Shown: positions 1 through 11,466 of the stretch, in pieces
Layout: every line of letters starts with the position of its first letter
Numbering within the stretch: position 1 is the stretch's first letter
Source of the DNA: Chrysomallon squamiferum
Taxonomy: Eukaryota > Mollusca > Gastropoda > Neomphalida > Peltospiridae
Direction of reading: 5' to 3'
Length of the DNA: 25,000 nt
NCBI GenBank assembly: GCA_012295275.1
Contig: CM022667.1
Span: forward strand, 1,433,943-1,458,942
The notes under the pieces: generated by a model
What the model was told of the DNA's origin: nothing
The model's database searches: none
What the model saw: only the letters and a program-made list of their open reading frames with translations
Translations under genes and position numbers: made by a program

Positions 1-514
1 AAATGAAGATTTTTACAAAAAATATTAATAAATAATGACATTAACCCATTAACATGCACTAACGATTATTTGCAATATAATTCCTTTCTTCTTTATCTTC
101 TCGTATGTTTTTTTTTGTTTGTTTTTTTCCCTTGCTACTATTCATTCATCTCCAATACGATGTTCAAGGCTGCGATGATGGCAAAGCGTAATCCTGCGAT
201 TACTGCTAACCAAAGGAGGTGCTTTAATTGGTGGATATTTGCACGCCATAATAATAATAATAATAATAATAATAATTGACTTCTCCTGTGTAACAGCCCA
301 GAGGCAAATTAGAGCTCTCCGAGGCAAATGACAAATGAAGATGGGCTGAAGAGCATGGTCTGTGGATTCCTGTTTCAGATGTAATTGGTTTTTAGCACCG
401 ATGGTTAGAAAATGTCTTTTCAAAATGTGTCAGAGGTCTAACTTCGGTCAAGAGTCGTTTTCTTTTTTGTTTTTTCTAAATTTGTTTTTTTGAAGAGTAT
501 TTTAATGTTGTTTT
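1..514. other. Non-coding sequence with (ATA)n microsatellite
   Basis: No gene recognised. An ATA microsatellite runs 249-277. To its right, GAGGCAAAT occurs twice (301-309 and 321-329) around the palindrome AGAGCTCT, and CAGCCCA (294-300) is matched by TGGGCTG (342-348) as an inverted repeat. The rest is AT-rich unique DNA. Confidence 0.6.
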
Positions 515-670
515 GTTATCATTATCATTGTCATTATTATTATTATTGTTGTTATTATCATAATTATTATCATTATTTTTATTATTGTTGTTGTTATTAT
601 CATTATCATCATCATTATTGTTGTTGTTGTTATTAATTATTTATTATCACTATTTATTATTTTTATTATT
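515..670. repeat. ATT/GTT/ATC trinucleotide tract
   Basis: Imperfect period-3 tract of ATT, GTT and ATC. Apparent Leu/Ser-rich open frames here are repeat artefacts. Confidence 0.9.
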
Positions 671-1350
671 AAAAGTTCAAGTTTGTCTGTTTAACAAAAA
701 TGAAAGCATTCATTTGTTTTTCCTTTTCTCTCTTTGCCTTTCTTTCTATCTATCTAGCTATTTCTACATCTTTCTGTTTCTTTCTGTACATTCTTTCACT
801 TCATCTTTACTGTTGTCATCATCATTATCATCATCATCATACTAATAAAATTAATAAGAATAGTAATAATAATGATGATTATTGTATAAACTTCATAATT
901 TTATTTATTATTATTATTATCTTTTACAGTCAAAAAAAACAACAACCCCCAACAAATTCTTGGTTTAAGGCAAAATACCAGATTAATTATTTTCTTGCAG
1001 TAACTGATCAATTCATCATGAAATGTTATTCACTGAACTGCTTCAGGGCTACTTGTTACTTCATAGAAATTTTCAAATCTAACAAGATTATTTTTGAGTG
1101 ACTTTTCATTGCTGTTCTCTTTTTTAATTTGTTTTTCATTATTTAATTTTTTTTTTTTTAAATATAAAACCTTTGTTTATTAATTTAAAATAATTTAAAG
1201 GTTTTTTTGTTCATTATTAAATCATTAATTTTTTTAATTTTTTTATTAATACTGAACTATTATTAGTCACTTTAACAGACAATTTGTTAACAATTTAAAT
1301 TATTAGTATTATTTTTTTGTTCTTGTTATTGTAGTTCTTGCTATTATTGT
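671..1350. other. Non-coding, T-rich, with short ATC/AAT tracts
   Basis: A CT-rich stretch lies near 719-805, an ATC tract at 815-841, and an AAT/ATT tract at 843-922. The remainder is AT-rich with homopolymer T (about 1147-1160). No coding or RNA gene is supported. Confidence 0.6.
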
Positions 1351-1353
1351 TTT

Positions 1354-1397
<44 letters not shown>

Positions 1398-1425
1398 TAT
1401 CATTACCATTATTATTATTATTATA
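1351..1425. repeat. (ATC)n then (ATT)n microsatellite
   Basis: About 15 perfect TCA units (1353-1397) followed by mixed ATT/ATC to 1425. Confidence 0.95.
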
Positions 1426-2340
1426 AATCTGAAAATACTAAAATTTAATTGTTCTAACACAAACATATTTAACTGAGTTTGTATGTTTGTGTGTGTGTGT
1501 GTGTAGGTGTTTTGTATTATTTATTTCAAACAGAACAACACATTCAACTTACAATAAACTTGCTTTGGTACAAGCGTGCATCAAACCATTAAGACTTTAA
1601 AACGTTTCACCCTCTTCGGTTAACCTTTTCCTTTTGTGTTAAATTCATAATTAAGTAATCGCGACATTCAAAAAGTGGTGACAAGGCAAAATGGAATGAC
1701 AGACAGCTAGTCCAGTTTGAAAATCTCCAGGGACGCAAAATTCTTTACAAAAAAAAAAAAAAAAAAAATGTGAGAATTTTCATTAAAATGAATGACTGTT
1801 TTCCTATTGCCTTTAAATCTTATGCATCAGCCATTTCAGAAAAAAACCTAATTAATTTGTTTTAAAAATCTTATTTTTTTCCCGTTCCAACCAGATTATG
1901 CATTATTAATTTATCACACAGCGAAACCTGATTTTCATTAGTTGATGTCTAGTTGATTTAGCTTTTTAAGTGTTTTATAATGTATGATTGTCATGTGTGT
2001 TAGCAGTGATGGAGTATTAATAATTGTTAATTTAGTTGATTAAAGTCTTAATTGCAACTGACACCACTAATTAAAAAAAAAAAAAAAAAAAAAAATAATA
2101 ATAAAATAAAACTAAAGTTGTAAATCCAGATTTGTCACAGATTCTATGCTCCTCAATACATTATATCCCAATCCAGTCAGTGCTCTAAGACTGGTTCATT
2201 AACCTCTTCTGTATTGAGTTTGATGTGATCTTCAGACAGCAAATATTTAAACTAGAAGCATAACTAATCAAGTGTTTTCATTCAGGACAAATGAACACAC
2301 TGTCTGATAAAGCATCTAAGAGATTACGTTATGACTGAAT
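1426..2340. other. Non-coding sequence with two A tracts
   Basis: Contains a GT microsatellite (1489-1504) and A runs of about 20 (1749-1768) and 23 (2073-2095). The A runs follow unique sequence and could be tails of decayed retroposed elements, but I see no target-site duplications. 2110-2340 is unique sequence with no recognised feature. Confidence 0.55.
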
Positions 2341-2810
2341 TTTCTCTCTCTCTCTCTCTTTTTCTCACTGTCTCTCTGTCAGTATGATTTTATGTCTCTC
2401 TTTGTATATGTCTGTCTGTCTCTTTTTCATTATATGTTTATGTCTATATATGTCTCTATGTCTCTATTTCTATCAAAATATGCCTCTGTCTCTGTTTCTA
2501 TCAAAATAGCCTCTGTCTCTGATTCTATCAAAATATGTCTCTCTGTCTCTGTTTCTATCAAAATATGTCTCTCTGTCTGTTTCTATCAAAATATGTCTCT
2601 GTCTCTATTTCTATCAAAATATGCCTTTTTGTCTCTATTTCTATCAAAATATGTCTCTCTGTCTCTATATCTATCAAAATATGCCTCTTTGTCTCTATTT
2701 CTATCAAAATATGTCTCTTTGTCTCTGTTTCTATCTATATATCTCGCTCTATCTCATTTTCTTTTGTGATTTTTCTTTCTCTCTCTCTCTATGTCTTTCT
2801 CTCTTTCTGT
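2341..2810. repeat. CT-rich tract with ~30-base minisatellite, about 9-10 copies
   Basis: The unit is approximately TTTCTATCAAAATATG followed by TCTCTCTGTCTC. Copies run from about 2465 to 2745, flanked by plain CT-rich DNA. Unit length near 30 keeps frames open, giving repeated Ser-Leu-Phe-Leu-Ser-Lys-Tyr translations. There is no start context, homology or codon signal for a gene. Confidence 0.92.
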
Positions 2811-3560
2811 GTTTTTCTTGTTTGTATTATTTTGTTTCTGCAAACAGAGACAAGTTCTATGTCATCATTTACTGACAGCTGTGTCTTTGTGTGTGCCTCT
2901 TTCTTTTTCTTAGCATTATTTTCAGTAAAATGAAAAAGAAAAAAAACAAACAAAATAACCCAAATACCTGAAACAAAACTCTAAGCTAAAAGTACCAAGA
3001 AACAAAATCAGTAACATTTAAAGTGCAAATAGGTCTTGTCTTTCAAATGTTAAGGTGAAACGCTCATACATCAAAAGCCTGTAGCTGATTTACGTTGTTA
3101 TTATTATTTTTTTATTATTCTCTTTTTTTTTTTTTTTTTTTCATTCCCTCACTCAAAATTTAAAAGAGGTAGTTCATACAAAAAGCTATATTTATGCAGA
3201 AGGGAACTGACAACAAAGTGATTTTCAGAAACCCCATGTGTATTAATTTCCTCATCATTAACAAACATAACTGAACAGAGGAAAGGTCAGCATGCAGCCA
3301 TTTTGGTTTTGTTTTTTTTTTTTTTATGCAAAAATATATATGAAAGAAAGGAAAAGAAAAGTTTAATGTTTCTAAGCTAAGAAATAAATTTTGTTTTGTT
3401 ACTTTACTGGCAGGCTTTTATGTTATTATTATTTTTTTTACTTTTATTATCTTTTTTAAATATATTTATCAACTTTTCTTTTTTAATAATTTTTTTTTTT
3501 AATTTTTTATTTTGATTTTTGGAAAATTTATTGTAAACTGTGTAAAATATAACTGAAAAA
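2811..3560. other. Non-coding, AT-rich, nothing recognised
   Basis: Unique sequence interrupted by T tracts near 3121-3141 and 3311-3325 and A-rich DNA near 2930-2960. Confidence 0.55.
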
Positions 3561-3563
3561 GAA

Positions 3564-3627
3564 GAATATATATATATATGTATGTATATATGCATGCATG
3601 CATGTATGTAAGTATGTATGTAAGTAC
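3564..3627. repeat. TA / TATG / CATG microsatellite
   Basis: ATATATATATATG followed by TATG, CATG and AAGTATG units. Confidence 0.9.
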
Positions 3628-4028
3628 TAAATTTTGTAAATAAACTTACTCTTAAATAAAATATTAATAACTAATAAACCTTTGACTTTCAATAAATCCA
3701 CATTTCATTCAACAATCACACTTCTTTTCTACTTTTTTTATTTTTTTTTTTTTTTCATTTTTTAACTACGTACCATTGTTAATCAATCAGTATTTGTCCC
3801 AAAACGACATTATTTGCCTCACATAGGGATTATCAAACAAGGTCCTTAGCATGCATGTGCTAGCTAGAATTATGATTAAACTGGAAGTCAGAGAAAAAGC
3901 TTAGAATACTCAGCAGGCAAGCTCACAGTCAAGCTGTTTTGTCGTAATTAAATAGGATTAAGTATTTGATCAGCTGATAGTAGAGACCTGGGTTTGCTGT
4001 TGTTCTGATACAGTCATGAACCAGTAGT
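3628..4028. other. Non-coding unique sequence
   Basis: From about 3760 to 4020 the sequence is less biased and free of repeats, with a CAGCTG-like E-box (GATCAGCTGATAG, near 3968) and several TAATTA/ATTA cores. A regulatory role is possible but unsupported by comparison. Confidence 0.45.
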
Positions 4029-4081
4029 TCACACACACACACACAGACACACAGAAAGAGAGACAGACAGACAGACAGACA
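4029..4081. repeat. CA then CAGA microsatellite
   Basis: CA units pass through AGAGAGA into five or so ACAG units. Confidence 0.92.
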
Positions 4082-4136
4082 AATATGTCAGGAATTACTC
4101 AGGCAGACAAAGGTCTTGGGACTTGATGTGCGATGA

Positions 4137-6105
4137 TTTGCAAATGTCACTTTATCATGTAAGAATGTTTTTTTTTATAATTTGTTGTGTAAAAAGTTGC
4201 AAATGTCACTTTATCATGTAAGAAATGTTTTTGTTATAATTTGTTGTGTAAAGTTGCAAATGTCACTTTATCATGTAAGAAATGTTTTTTGTTAAAATTT
4301 GTTGTGTAAAATAATAATTTATGTTGAATGTTTTTGTTGTAATTTTTCTAAAAAGTTGCAAATGTTATATTATCATGTAAGAATGTTGTTGTTGTAATTT
4401 GTCATGTAAAAATAAAATTTATATTGTAAATTGTCCAAAAGTAACTTTATCATGTAAGAATGTTTTTATATAATTTGTTGTGTAAAAGTTGCAAATGTCA
4501 TTTTATCATGTAAGAATGTTTTTGTTGTAATTTGTTGTGTAAAAGTTGCAAATGTCACTTTATCATGTAAGAATGTTTTCGTTACAATTTGTTGTGTAAA
4601 AGTTTATCGTGTAAGAATGTTTTTGTTGTAATTTGTTGTGTAAAAGATGCAAATTTTACTTTATCATGTAATAATGTTTTTGTTATAATTTGTTGTGTAA
4701 AAAGTTGCAAATGTCATTTTATCATGTAAGAATGTTTTTGTTACAATTTGTTGTGTAAAAGTTGCAAATGTCATTTTATCATGTAAGAATGTTTTTGTTG
4801 TAATTTGTCATGTAAAAATAAAATTTATATTGTAAATTTTCCAAAAGTAACTTTATCATGTAAGAATGTTTTTTTTATAATTTGTTGTGTAAAAAGTTGC
4901 AAATGTCACTTTATCATGTAAGAAATGTTTTTGTTGTAATTTGTCATGTAAAGTTGCAAATGTCACTTTATCATGTAAGAAATGTTTTTGTTGTAATTTG
5001 TTGTGTAAAAGTTGCAAATTTTACGTTATCATGTAAGAACGTTTTTGTTAGAATTTGTTGTGAAAAAAGTTGCAAATGTCATTTTATCATGTAAGAATGT
5101 TGTTGTTGTAATTTGTCATGTAAAAATAAAATTTATATTGTAAATTTTCCAAAAGTAACTTTATCATGTAAGAATGTTTTTGTTACAATTTGTTGTGTAA
5201 AAGTTGCAAATGTCATTTTATCATGTAAGAATGTTTTTGTTACAATTTATTGTGTAAAAGTTGCAAATGTCATTTTATCATGTAAGAATGTTTTTGTTGT
5301 AATTCATTGTGTAAAAAGTTGCAAATGTTACTTTATCGTGTAAGAACGTTTTTGTTAGAATTTGTTGTGTAAAAAGTTGCAAATGTCATTTTATCATGTA
5401 AGAATGTTTTTGTCATAATTTGTCATGTAAATTTTGCAAATATCACTCTATCATGTTAAAATATTTTGTTATAATTTGTTGTGTAAAATTGCAAATTTTA
5501 CTTTATCATGTAAGAATATTTTAGTTTGAATTTGTTGTGTAAAAACTGCAAATGTCATTTTAATAATGTAAGAAACTGAACATTTTATCATGTAAAAATT
5601 TTTTTTTTATAATGTTACAGTTTTGCAAATGTCACTTTATCATGTTAAAATATAAAATATTTTAAATTTTGAATTTATCATGTAAAATTTTTGTTAAATT
5701 TACCAATAAAGTTTTAAAAGTCCCAAAAACTGAAAGGTTATTTTTTATAATGTTACAATTGCAAATGTCACTTTATCATGTACAAATATTTTAGTTTGAA
5801 TTTATCGTTTAAAACTGCAAATATCACTTTACCCAGAAAGAGTTGCAAATGTCACTTTATCATGTAAAATCATTAAAAAATTGCATATATCATTTCATCA
5901 TCTAAGACTTGCTAATGTCATTTTATTTGTGTAAAAATTGCAAATATCATTTTGTCATCAAAGACTTGCTAATATCATTTTATTTGTGTAAAAATTGCAA
6001 ATGTCACTTTATCATGTAAAAATCATTTAAAAATTGTAAATATCATTTCATCATCTAAGACTTGCTAATATCATTTTATTTTGTGTAAAAATCCCAAATG
6101 TCACT
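4137..6105. repeat. 57-base satellite array with higher-order structure, about 33 units
   Basis: The unit is TTGCAAATGTCACTTTATC, then ATGTAAGAATGTTTTTGTT, then a TAATTTGTTGTGTAAAAG-like segment, about 57 bases. It starts abruptly near 4137, is fairly homogeneous to about 5530, then decays. A variant insert (GTCATGTAAAAATAAAATTT followed by ATATTGTAAAT) recurs at 4401, 4807 and 5115. A second variant (CATTTCATCATCTAAGACTT) recurs at 5891 and 6044, with a relative at 5948. Because 57 is 19 codons, open frames such as 4882-5094 arise by default. Confidence 0.95.
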
Positions 6106-6752
6106 TTTAGCAAAAAATAATTAAGACTGATGGATAAACAGTGAGTGAGGGATAGAAAGAGAGAGAGAGAAAAAAAAATCACATTAAAAAAGTTCATGTT
6201 CATAACAAATGTCAATAACTACACGCTGTTTGCTATAATTATCATTTTCTCCTGCTGAAACAAAGAGCTATAATTATTTACAAACAATATAATCATCATT
6301 TGATTTATTTATATAACAAAAACACACTTAACTTTCCCTACGACAAACAGAACCATGCAGAAAACCACAGTATTAGCGCCATTTTTTATACAGATCTCGG
6401 GCAAAGGCCTTTTATTAGATAATTGCATTTTAAAATGTTTAAGTGTTTTAACTGTGTATTAAACAAATCATTAACTGCTTAATTTTCGGTTGTGTTTTTT
6501 TTTTTACGTTGTTAATATGGAAAACATAGAAGTATTAATTATGTGTTAAAAGAAGTGTTATATAATTCATATCTTGACATTTTAGGATATAAATCATTAA
6601 TTTTTTTTTTTTTTTTTTTATTTACTTTTATTTTTATCTAATTGTTAGTAATGATGTGGAAGTTAAAACCATTTATTTCTGATTCAGTGTAATAACAGGG
6701 TTTTTGTTTTTTTTAAATATTGATTTAGTTGACAAATGTTAAATTTATAAAA
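6106..6752. other. Non-coding, AT-rich; short GA tract
   Basis: GA repeat at about 6156-6170 and a T18-19 tract near 6601-6619. The remainder is unique, and no gene is seen. Confidence 0.55.
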
Positions 6753-7016
6753 CACATACACACACACACACACACATGTATGCATACTCATAAACCTATA
6801 TACATGCATGCCTACACACACACACTTACGTGCATACCCCACTCACAAAAAACAGATATCCTTAAACACAAACACATATACACACACACACATAATATAC
6901 ACCCACTCACACAAAACAGATATCCTATATACACACAAACATCCAAACATAGCCAAACATATATGCATACACACACACACACACACACACACAATACACA
7001 AATACACATACCCATA

Positions 7017-7061
<45 letters not shown>

Positions 7062-7137
7062 TACACAATTACCCATACCCCTCACACACACACCCAGACA
7101 CACACACACACAATATACAAATACACAATTACCCATA

Positions 7138-7188
<51 letters not shown>

Positions 7189-7210
7189 ACACAAATACAC
7201 AATTACCCAT

Positions 7211-7246
<36 letters not shown>

Positions 7247-7269
7247 ACACAAATACACAATTACCCATA

Positions 7270-7308
<39 letters not shown>

Positions 7309-7331
7309 ACACAAATACACAATTACCCATA

Positions 7332-7393
<62 letters not shown>
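6753..7393. repeat. Compound CA microsatellite with regularly spaced cassettes
   Basis: CA blocks are separated by a conserved AATACACAAATACACAATTA-CCCATAC cassette. The CCCATA cores begin near 7011, 7072, 7132, 7206, 7264 and 7326, about 58-74 bases apart. The left part (6753-6990) holds decayed units, with AAACAGATATCCT twice. The right end is about 60 uninterrupted bases of CA (7333-7393). His-Thr-rich or Cys-Val-rich open frames on both strands are artefacts. Confidence 0.95.
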
Positions 7394-7395
<2 letters not shown>

Positions 7396-7680
7396 GATAC
7401 ATATCTCTCTGTTGTTAAGGCTGTTGACTTGGAGTGGATGTTATACCTAACACTGCACTGTGATGATCAATAGATGATTTTTCTGCTCTGCTGAGTTGGC
7501 CATGTTGTTGAAAAATGATTAATAACAAATGGATTATCAATTAGATTTTATTGACGACTAAAATAGCTGTGATGACAAACGATCGCTTTCCAGGTTATTT
7601 ATTAGACAGTTGATGTTAAATATGTCTATTCAAAGATTTTTTTTTTTTTCGTACAGTATGTATGCGTAATTTAACATTAA
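7394..7680. other. Non-coding unique sequence between repeats
   Basis: Less repetitive pocket with TAATAA, TCAATTAGA and TGATGATCAATAGATGA-like homeodomain-type cores. No coding signal. Possibly regulatory. Confidence 0.4.
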
Positions 7681-8180
7681 TAATAGAATGTATGATGTAA
7701 ATTAGTATTTGTTAACAATAAATTAACTTTAATAATATAATATTATATTTAAAATAGTATGTAAAATAAGTACTAATTCATAATATTATATGTAAAATAA
7801 GTACTAATTCATAATGATATATGCAAAATAGTATTTGTTAAATATAATAATTGTTAATAATGTGTAAATTACTATTAATAATATTATATATAAATTACGT
7901 TAGTAGCACAATATTACATGTATATTAATATTTATTAAATATAATTAATATTAACATTAAGAACACATACAAAATATTTCTGTTATTTAAATTAACATTT
8001 ATCAAGTATAACTGAACACTGAAAAATAACATTACATGTAAATTAATATTTACTAAGTATAAACTGATATAAATTAATATCAAGTATAAATTAATATTAA
8101 TAACAAAAACATACATGAAAATAAATATTTATCATGAATAAATTAATATGAATAATACAAAATTATATATAGATTATTAT
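7681..8180. repeat. Degenerate AT-rich tandem repeat
   Basis: TAATATTATATGTAAAATAA and TTAATATTTA(T/C)(T/C)AA-like phrases recur about every 30-60 bases. One exact 31-base neighbour pair near 7765-7815 shows local tandem duplication. Confidence 0.75.
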
Positions 8181-8924
8181 TTGTATACTATAAATTTATA
8201 TTAAAGCCAAAACAAATAATTTTTATTTATTTCTCATATTAAATTTTTCAGTTTATGGTTTGATTTGCTCTTTGATGCTAAACATGTCATATTGTCTAAT
8301 CAAAGTTTTAAGTGTTACCTGAATAATACCACAGGTGTGTAAACATTATACAATGTTCCACTTAATATTGACATCATCTCACATATTGAGTCCTGTTATG
8401 TGACCTATTGAATCCATTGAAAATTTTATCCTTGTGACTGATTTTATTGCTGTGAATCCATAAAAATAATATTTTCTTAACGGTTTTGTTATTTTAAACA
8501 ACAGAAATATTTTGTACATGTGTTTAATGTTGTAGCATATGTGTACGTACACAGGCACCACACACACACACACACACATATATTAATACATTTTAAACAC
8601 ACACACACACACACACACATACGGATGTGTGTATATATTCATGTACATAAATAATTACGTATAATGTTTTTGCATGGTTTTTGCAACTTTTTTTCCTTTC
8701 ATTTTTAATACAACAAATTATTCTACAATCCAGGTTTGAATCAGCTACTTTCCCCATTGCTTGTTGTATTGTGATCTGAACCATCATTAATATTGACTCG
8801 ACCACATTTTAATTGGCTGAGTAGACATTTTCCAGAGCTCTATAACACTCACAGGGCAATCAATGGAAATCAATTAATTATTCATCACTTTTATTACTTA
8901 ACAGTAATAGCACACTCTATTCAC
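8181..8924. other. Non-coding with two CA microsatellites
   Basis: CA tracts at 8557-8578 and 8598-8620. 8780-8900 is unique sequence with ATTTTAATTGGCTGA and TCAATTAATTATTCA, containing CCAAT-type and homeodomain-type cores. No gene. Confidence 0.5.
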
Positions 8925-8984
8925 GACACGCACACACACACACTCACACATACACACAGACACGCATACACACACACAGAGAGG
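8925..8984. repeat. Imperfect CA microsatellite
   Basis: CA units with CG, CT and TA interruptions, ending CACAGAGAGGCAG. Confidence 0.9.
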
Positions 8985-9371
8985 CAGAAGCTTATCTAAC
9001 AAAGAAGATTCTTCACGTCAGACATTCACGGCAGTAAAGTTCTCGCAACAGATGGTGTCGTTTACTTTCCCTTTTGTTAATTGATCTATTAAGTGAAGGA
9101 ATTGCGAATCAAAAAAGCCCTCTGGTCTAATTATAGCAGGGAGCAGGGGATGGGTCGAAGGTCGCCTGCACGGAATGACAACTGTCCACGACGTCGCAGG
9201 TCGGTGTTAAGTTGGTGATAGGCCAACTCTGAGCAAATTGGGAAAGAAAAAAAGAAAGAAGCTTACAGTCGAATTAATATAGACAGAGGATCAGAAAGTT
9301 TGTGGTTACAGGGATATTTTTGTGTGGAAGTAGATACAGTTCAGTGTGTTAAAAAAACCCAGACTGGTCTG
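8985..9371. other. CpG-richer unique segment, candidate regulatory or non-coding exon
   Basis: From about 9000 to 9240 CpG is frequent against a CpG-poor background (for example CACGACGTCGCAGG). GGGTCG-A-AGGTCG (9152-9164) resembles a direct repeat of nuclear-receptor-type half sites spaced by one base, and AGGTCG recurs at 9199. The palindrome CGACGTCG lies at 9189-9196. No open frame of interest. Confidence 0.45.
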
Positions 9372-9409
<38 letters not shown>

Positions 9410-9434
9410 TTGAAGATGATGATGATGATGATGA
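9372..9434. repeat. (GAT)n microsatellite
   Basis: About 12 GAT units, a GTTGAA interruption, then seven more. Confidence 0.95.
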
Positions 9435-9519
9435 CAGTGGTGGCATTTTGAATTCTGTTCATTTGTATTTAAATTAATTTCTTGAATTTTTTTAAATTTA
9501 TTTTGTTTCCATTACAGTT

Positions 9520-9825
9520 TTATTACTACTACTGTTACTGCTACTACTACTACAAGTATTATTACTACTTTACCACTTCTGTTAATAGTATTAGTGCTGC
9601 TACTATTACTGGTAATATTACTATCATCACTATTACCACAACTGCTACAGTTGCAGCTACAAGACTTTTACTACAACTACTACAGCTACCATTACTACAA
9701 CTTCTACTACTACCATCATCACTTCTATAATCACCACCACTACTACTACTGTTACAATAACTACTACAACTACAGCTAGCAGTTACAGCTATGAGTGCTA
9801 ATGTTAATGCCACTGCCACTGTTAT
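9520..9825. repeat. Imperfect ACT/ATT/ACA trinucleotide tract
   Basis: About 300 bases of period-3 sequence dominated by TAC/ACT/CTA units with ATT, ACA and ACC variants. Several frames are open on both strands because the units rarely form stops. The translations are Tyr/Leu/Thr-rich or Ser/Cys-rich low complexity. Confidence 0.9.
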
Positions 9826-11466
9826 TTCATGACAGAACAGCATTATTTTATCTTTCTGCAAGAAGCAGATATGGATTAATTTCTGATGTCCTCTTTTTTT
9901 GTCACTTCTGTCAAAATGTTATTCGCATGACAGGAAAGATTTATTTGATGGAAGAAAAACAAAAACAACATCACAACTTACAGCTGTGTCTCTTCTGCAC
10001 CATGTGTGCTTGTGTCTATGGAATACGTTTCATTATACCACAGGTTAGATACACGTTTGTTTTACATCTGTATATGATATACTTTGTTTTGTGAAATCTT
10101 TTTTTTGTTGAACATGTGAAGGATTAAAAAGGAAAGATATAGATGATGTAGCGGTACGCGTATGCATTCCAGTTTAACTTTTCTGAAACAAGACTAATTT
10201 TGTTTCATTTTTTTTTTTTTTTTTTCTTCTATGAACAGTAATTTGGGAGCAAAAAGTGATTCATTTTCTTTTCTTTTAGTTGAATTACATTTTATTGTTT
10301 ATGATATTGGTAAAGAATACAAAAAAAAGGAAACTATTTTAAAGCTGCTTTTGCCAGTTAGCGGCAGAAGATCTTTTAGAAACAGAAATTTGGTTTTAAC
10401 TTTTTAATTAATATTTTGAATGATATTACTAATGATAATTTGGTATTATTTATTGTTATTATTATTTTGACTGTTTAATATTTTTAATTACGTTAGTGAT
10501 GAGACAAAAAAAAAGAAAAACCATTTCCATCTTATGATCATTTAGCAGTAAGTAATTTTTTGTATACACCTTTTCATAAACAGCAAAAAACACTTTCAAT
10601 GGTTTTTGGAGTGACAGTCATAAGACACTAGTAAATATTTTTGAAATTGTATTGTAAAGAGGTTTATTTAATAAATTTGTAAATACTAGTGAATATATTT
10701 ACAATTTTTGTATTTTGTATTTTTGTATTTTTTTAAAACTAATTTTATTAAAGACTGTTAATCTCTTAAATACCATTGACTTTTCCATGCATTGTTAATG
10801 GTCACAAAACATAGTTACTGTATCAGAATCAAACAGACAAAAATCTGCATACATATTGGTGAAGAGATCCAATGTGGATTTTCATTTAGTCCATTGTCTC
10901 AAATCAGTTGATGGACATTTCAGATTGGTGGCTTTGTGTCTTTTTGATGACCATCTGATTGTATCTGTTCACTAATTTGGTACTCAGATTCTGAATCTGG
11001 CTCATGGTCTTTGAGGTGGTGTACTGTTTAACGGTTCTATAAGTTAAACTGAAGTCAGATTCTTCTAGCAATTAAGATTTTTGGTCATTATACAGTAATA
11101 GCTATAATTTTGATTAAAGCAGACATTTTTCATTACAATAGCCAGTTACTATTTCAGTGTTCCAGTTAAATTTTTAATTTTTTTTTTTTTTAATTTGATC
11201 ATAGATGGTAACACAAAATATTTATAAAATCAAAACAGAATTTTGAGTATCAGATTATAAGCAACCATTTCCATTATAATAAAAAAAATTCCTATTTGAA
11301 TATCACATTTAACATTTTTATTCAGCTGTTATATGGTAAAACCATCATAGTGATGAAACAAGCAGTATTATTGGTTATCAGTTACCAGACAATTTCCATG
11401 TTGGAATTCCACCATTTTGCTTATTAATCATTTGTCAAAGCTGGACGTGATGCAGGGTCAGAAGAA
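9826..11466. other. Non-coding unique sequence, AT-rich
   Basis: No gene recognised. T tracts near 10209-10226 and 11177-11192. A region of more even composition lies at 10780-11050 with TCAGATT-type phrases repeated loosely. Open frames are short and lack family resemblance. Confidence 0.55.

Noticed and set aside
1680-1770. Unique sequence ending in A20, considered as a SINE or processed pseudogene
   Set aside because: No flanking duplication, promoter boxes or recognisable parent sequence. A tracts are common throughout this window.
2392-2933. Three overlapping Ser/Leu/Phe-rich frames of 84-132 codons
   Set aside because: The ~30-base minisatellite unit is close to 10 codons, so the frames stay open by default. 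The hydrophobic look comes from the CT-rich composition.
4882-5343. Repetitive 70-76-codon frames
   Set aside because: The satellite unit is 57 bases (19 codons), which keeps frames open. The units are not conserved at codon level.
6729-7473. Long His/Thr-rich open frames on the + strand and Cys/Val-rich frames on the - strand
   Set aside because: They are translations of a CA microsatellite. No domain, codon bias or splice structure supports a protein.
8725-8760. GGTTTGAATC, resembling the B box of a tRNA gene or tRNA-derived SINE
   Set aside because: No A box at the right distance, no cloverleaf and no CCA-side acceptor stem could be found.
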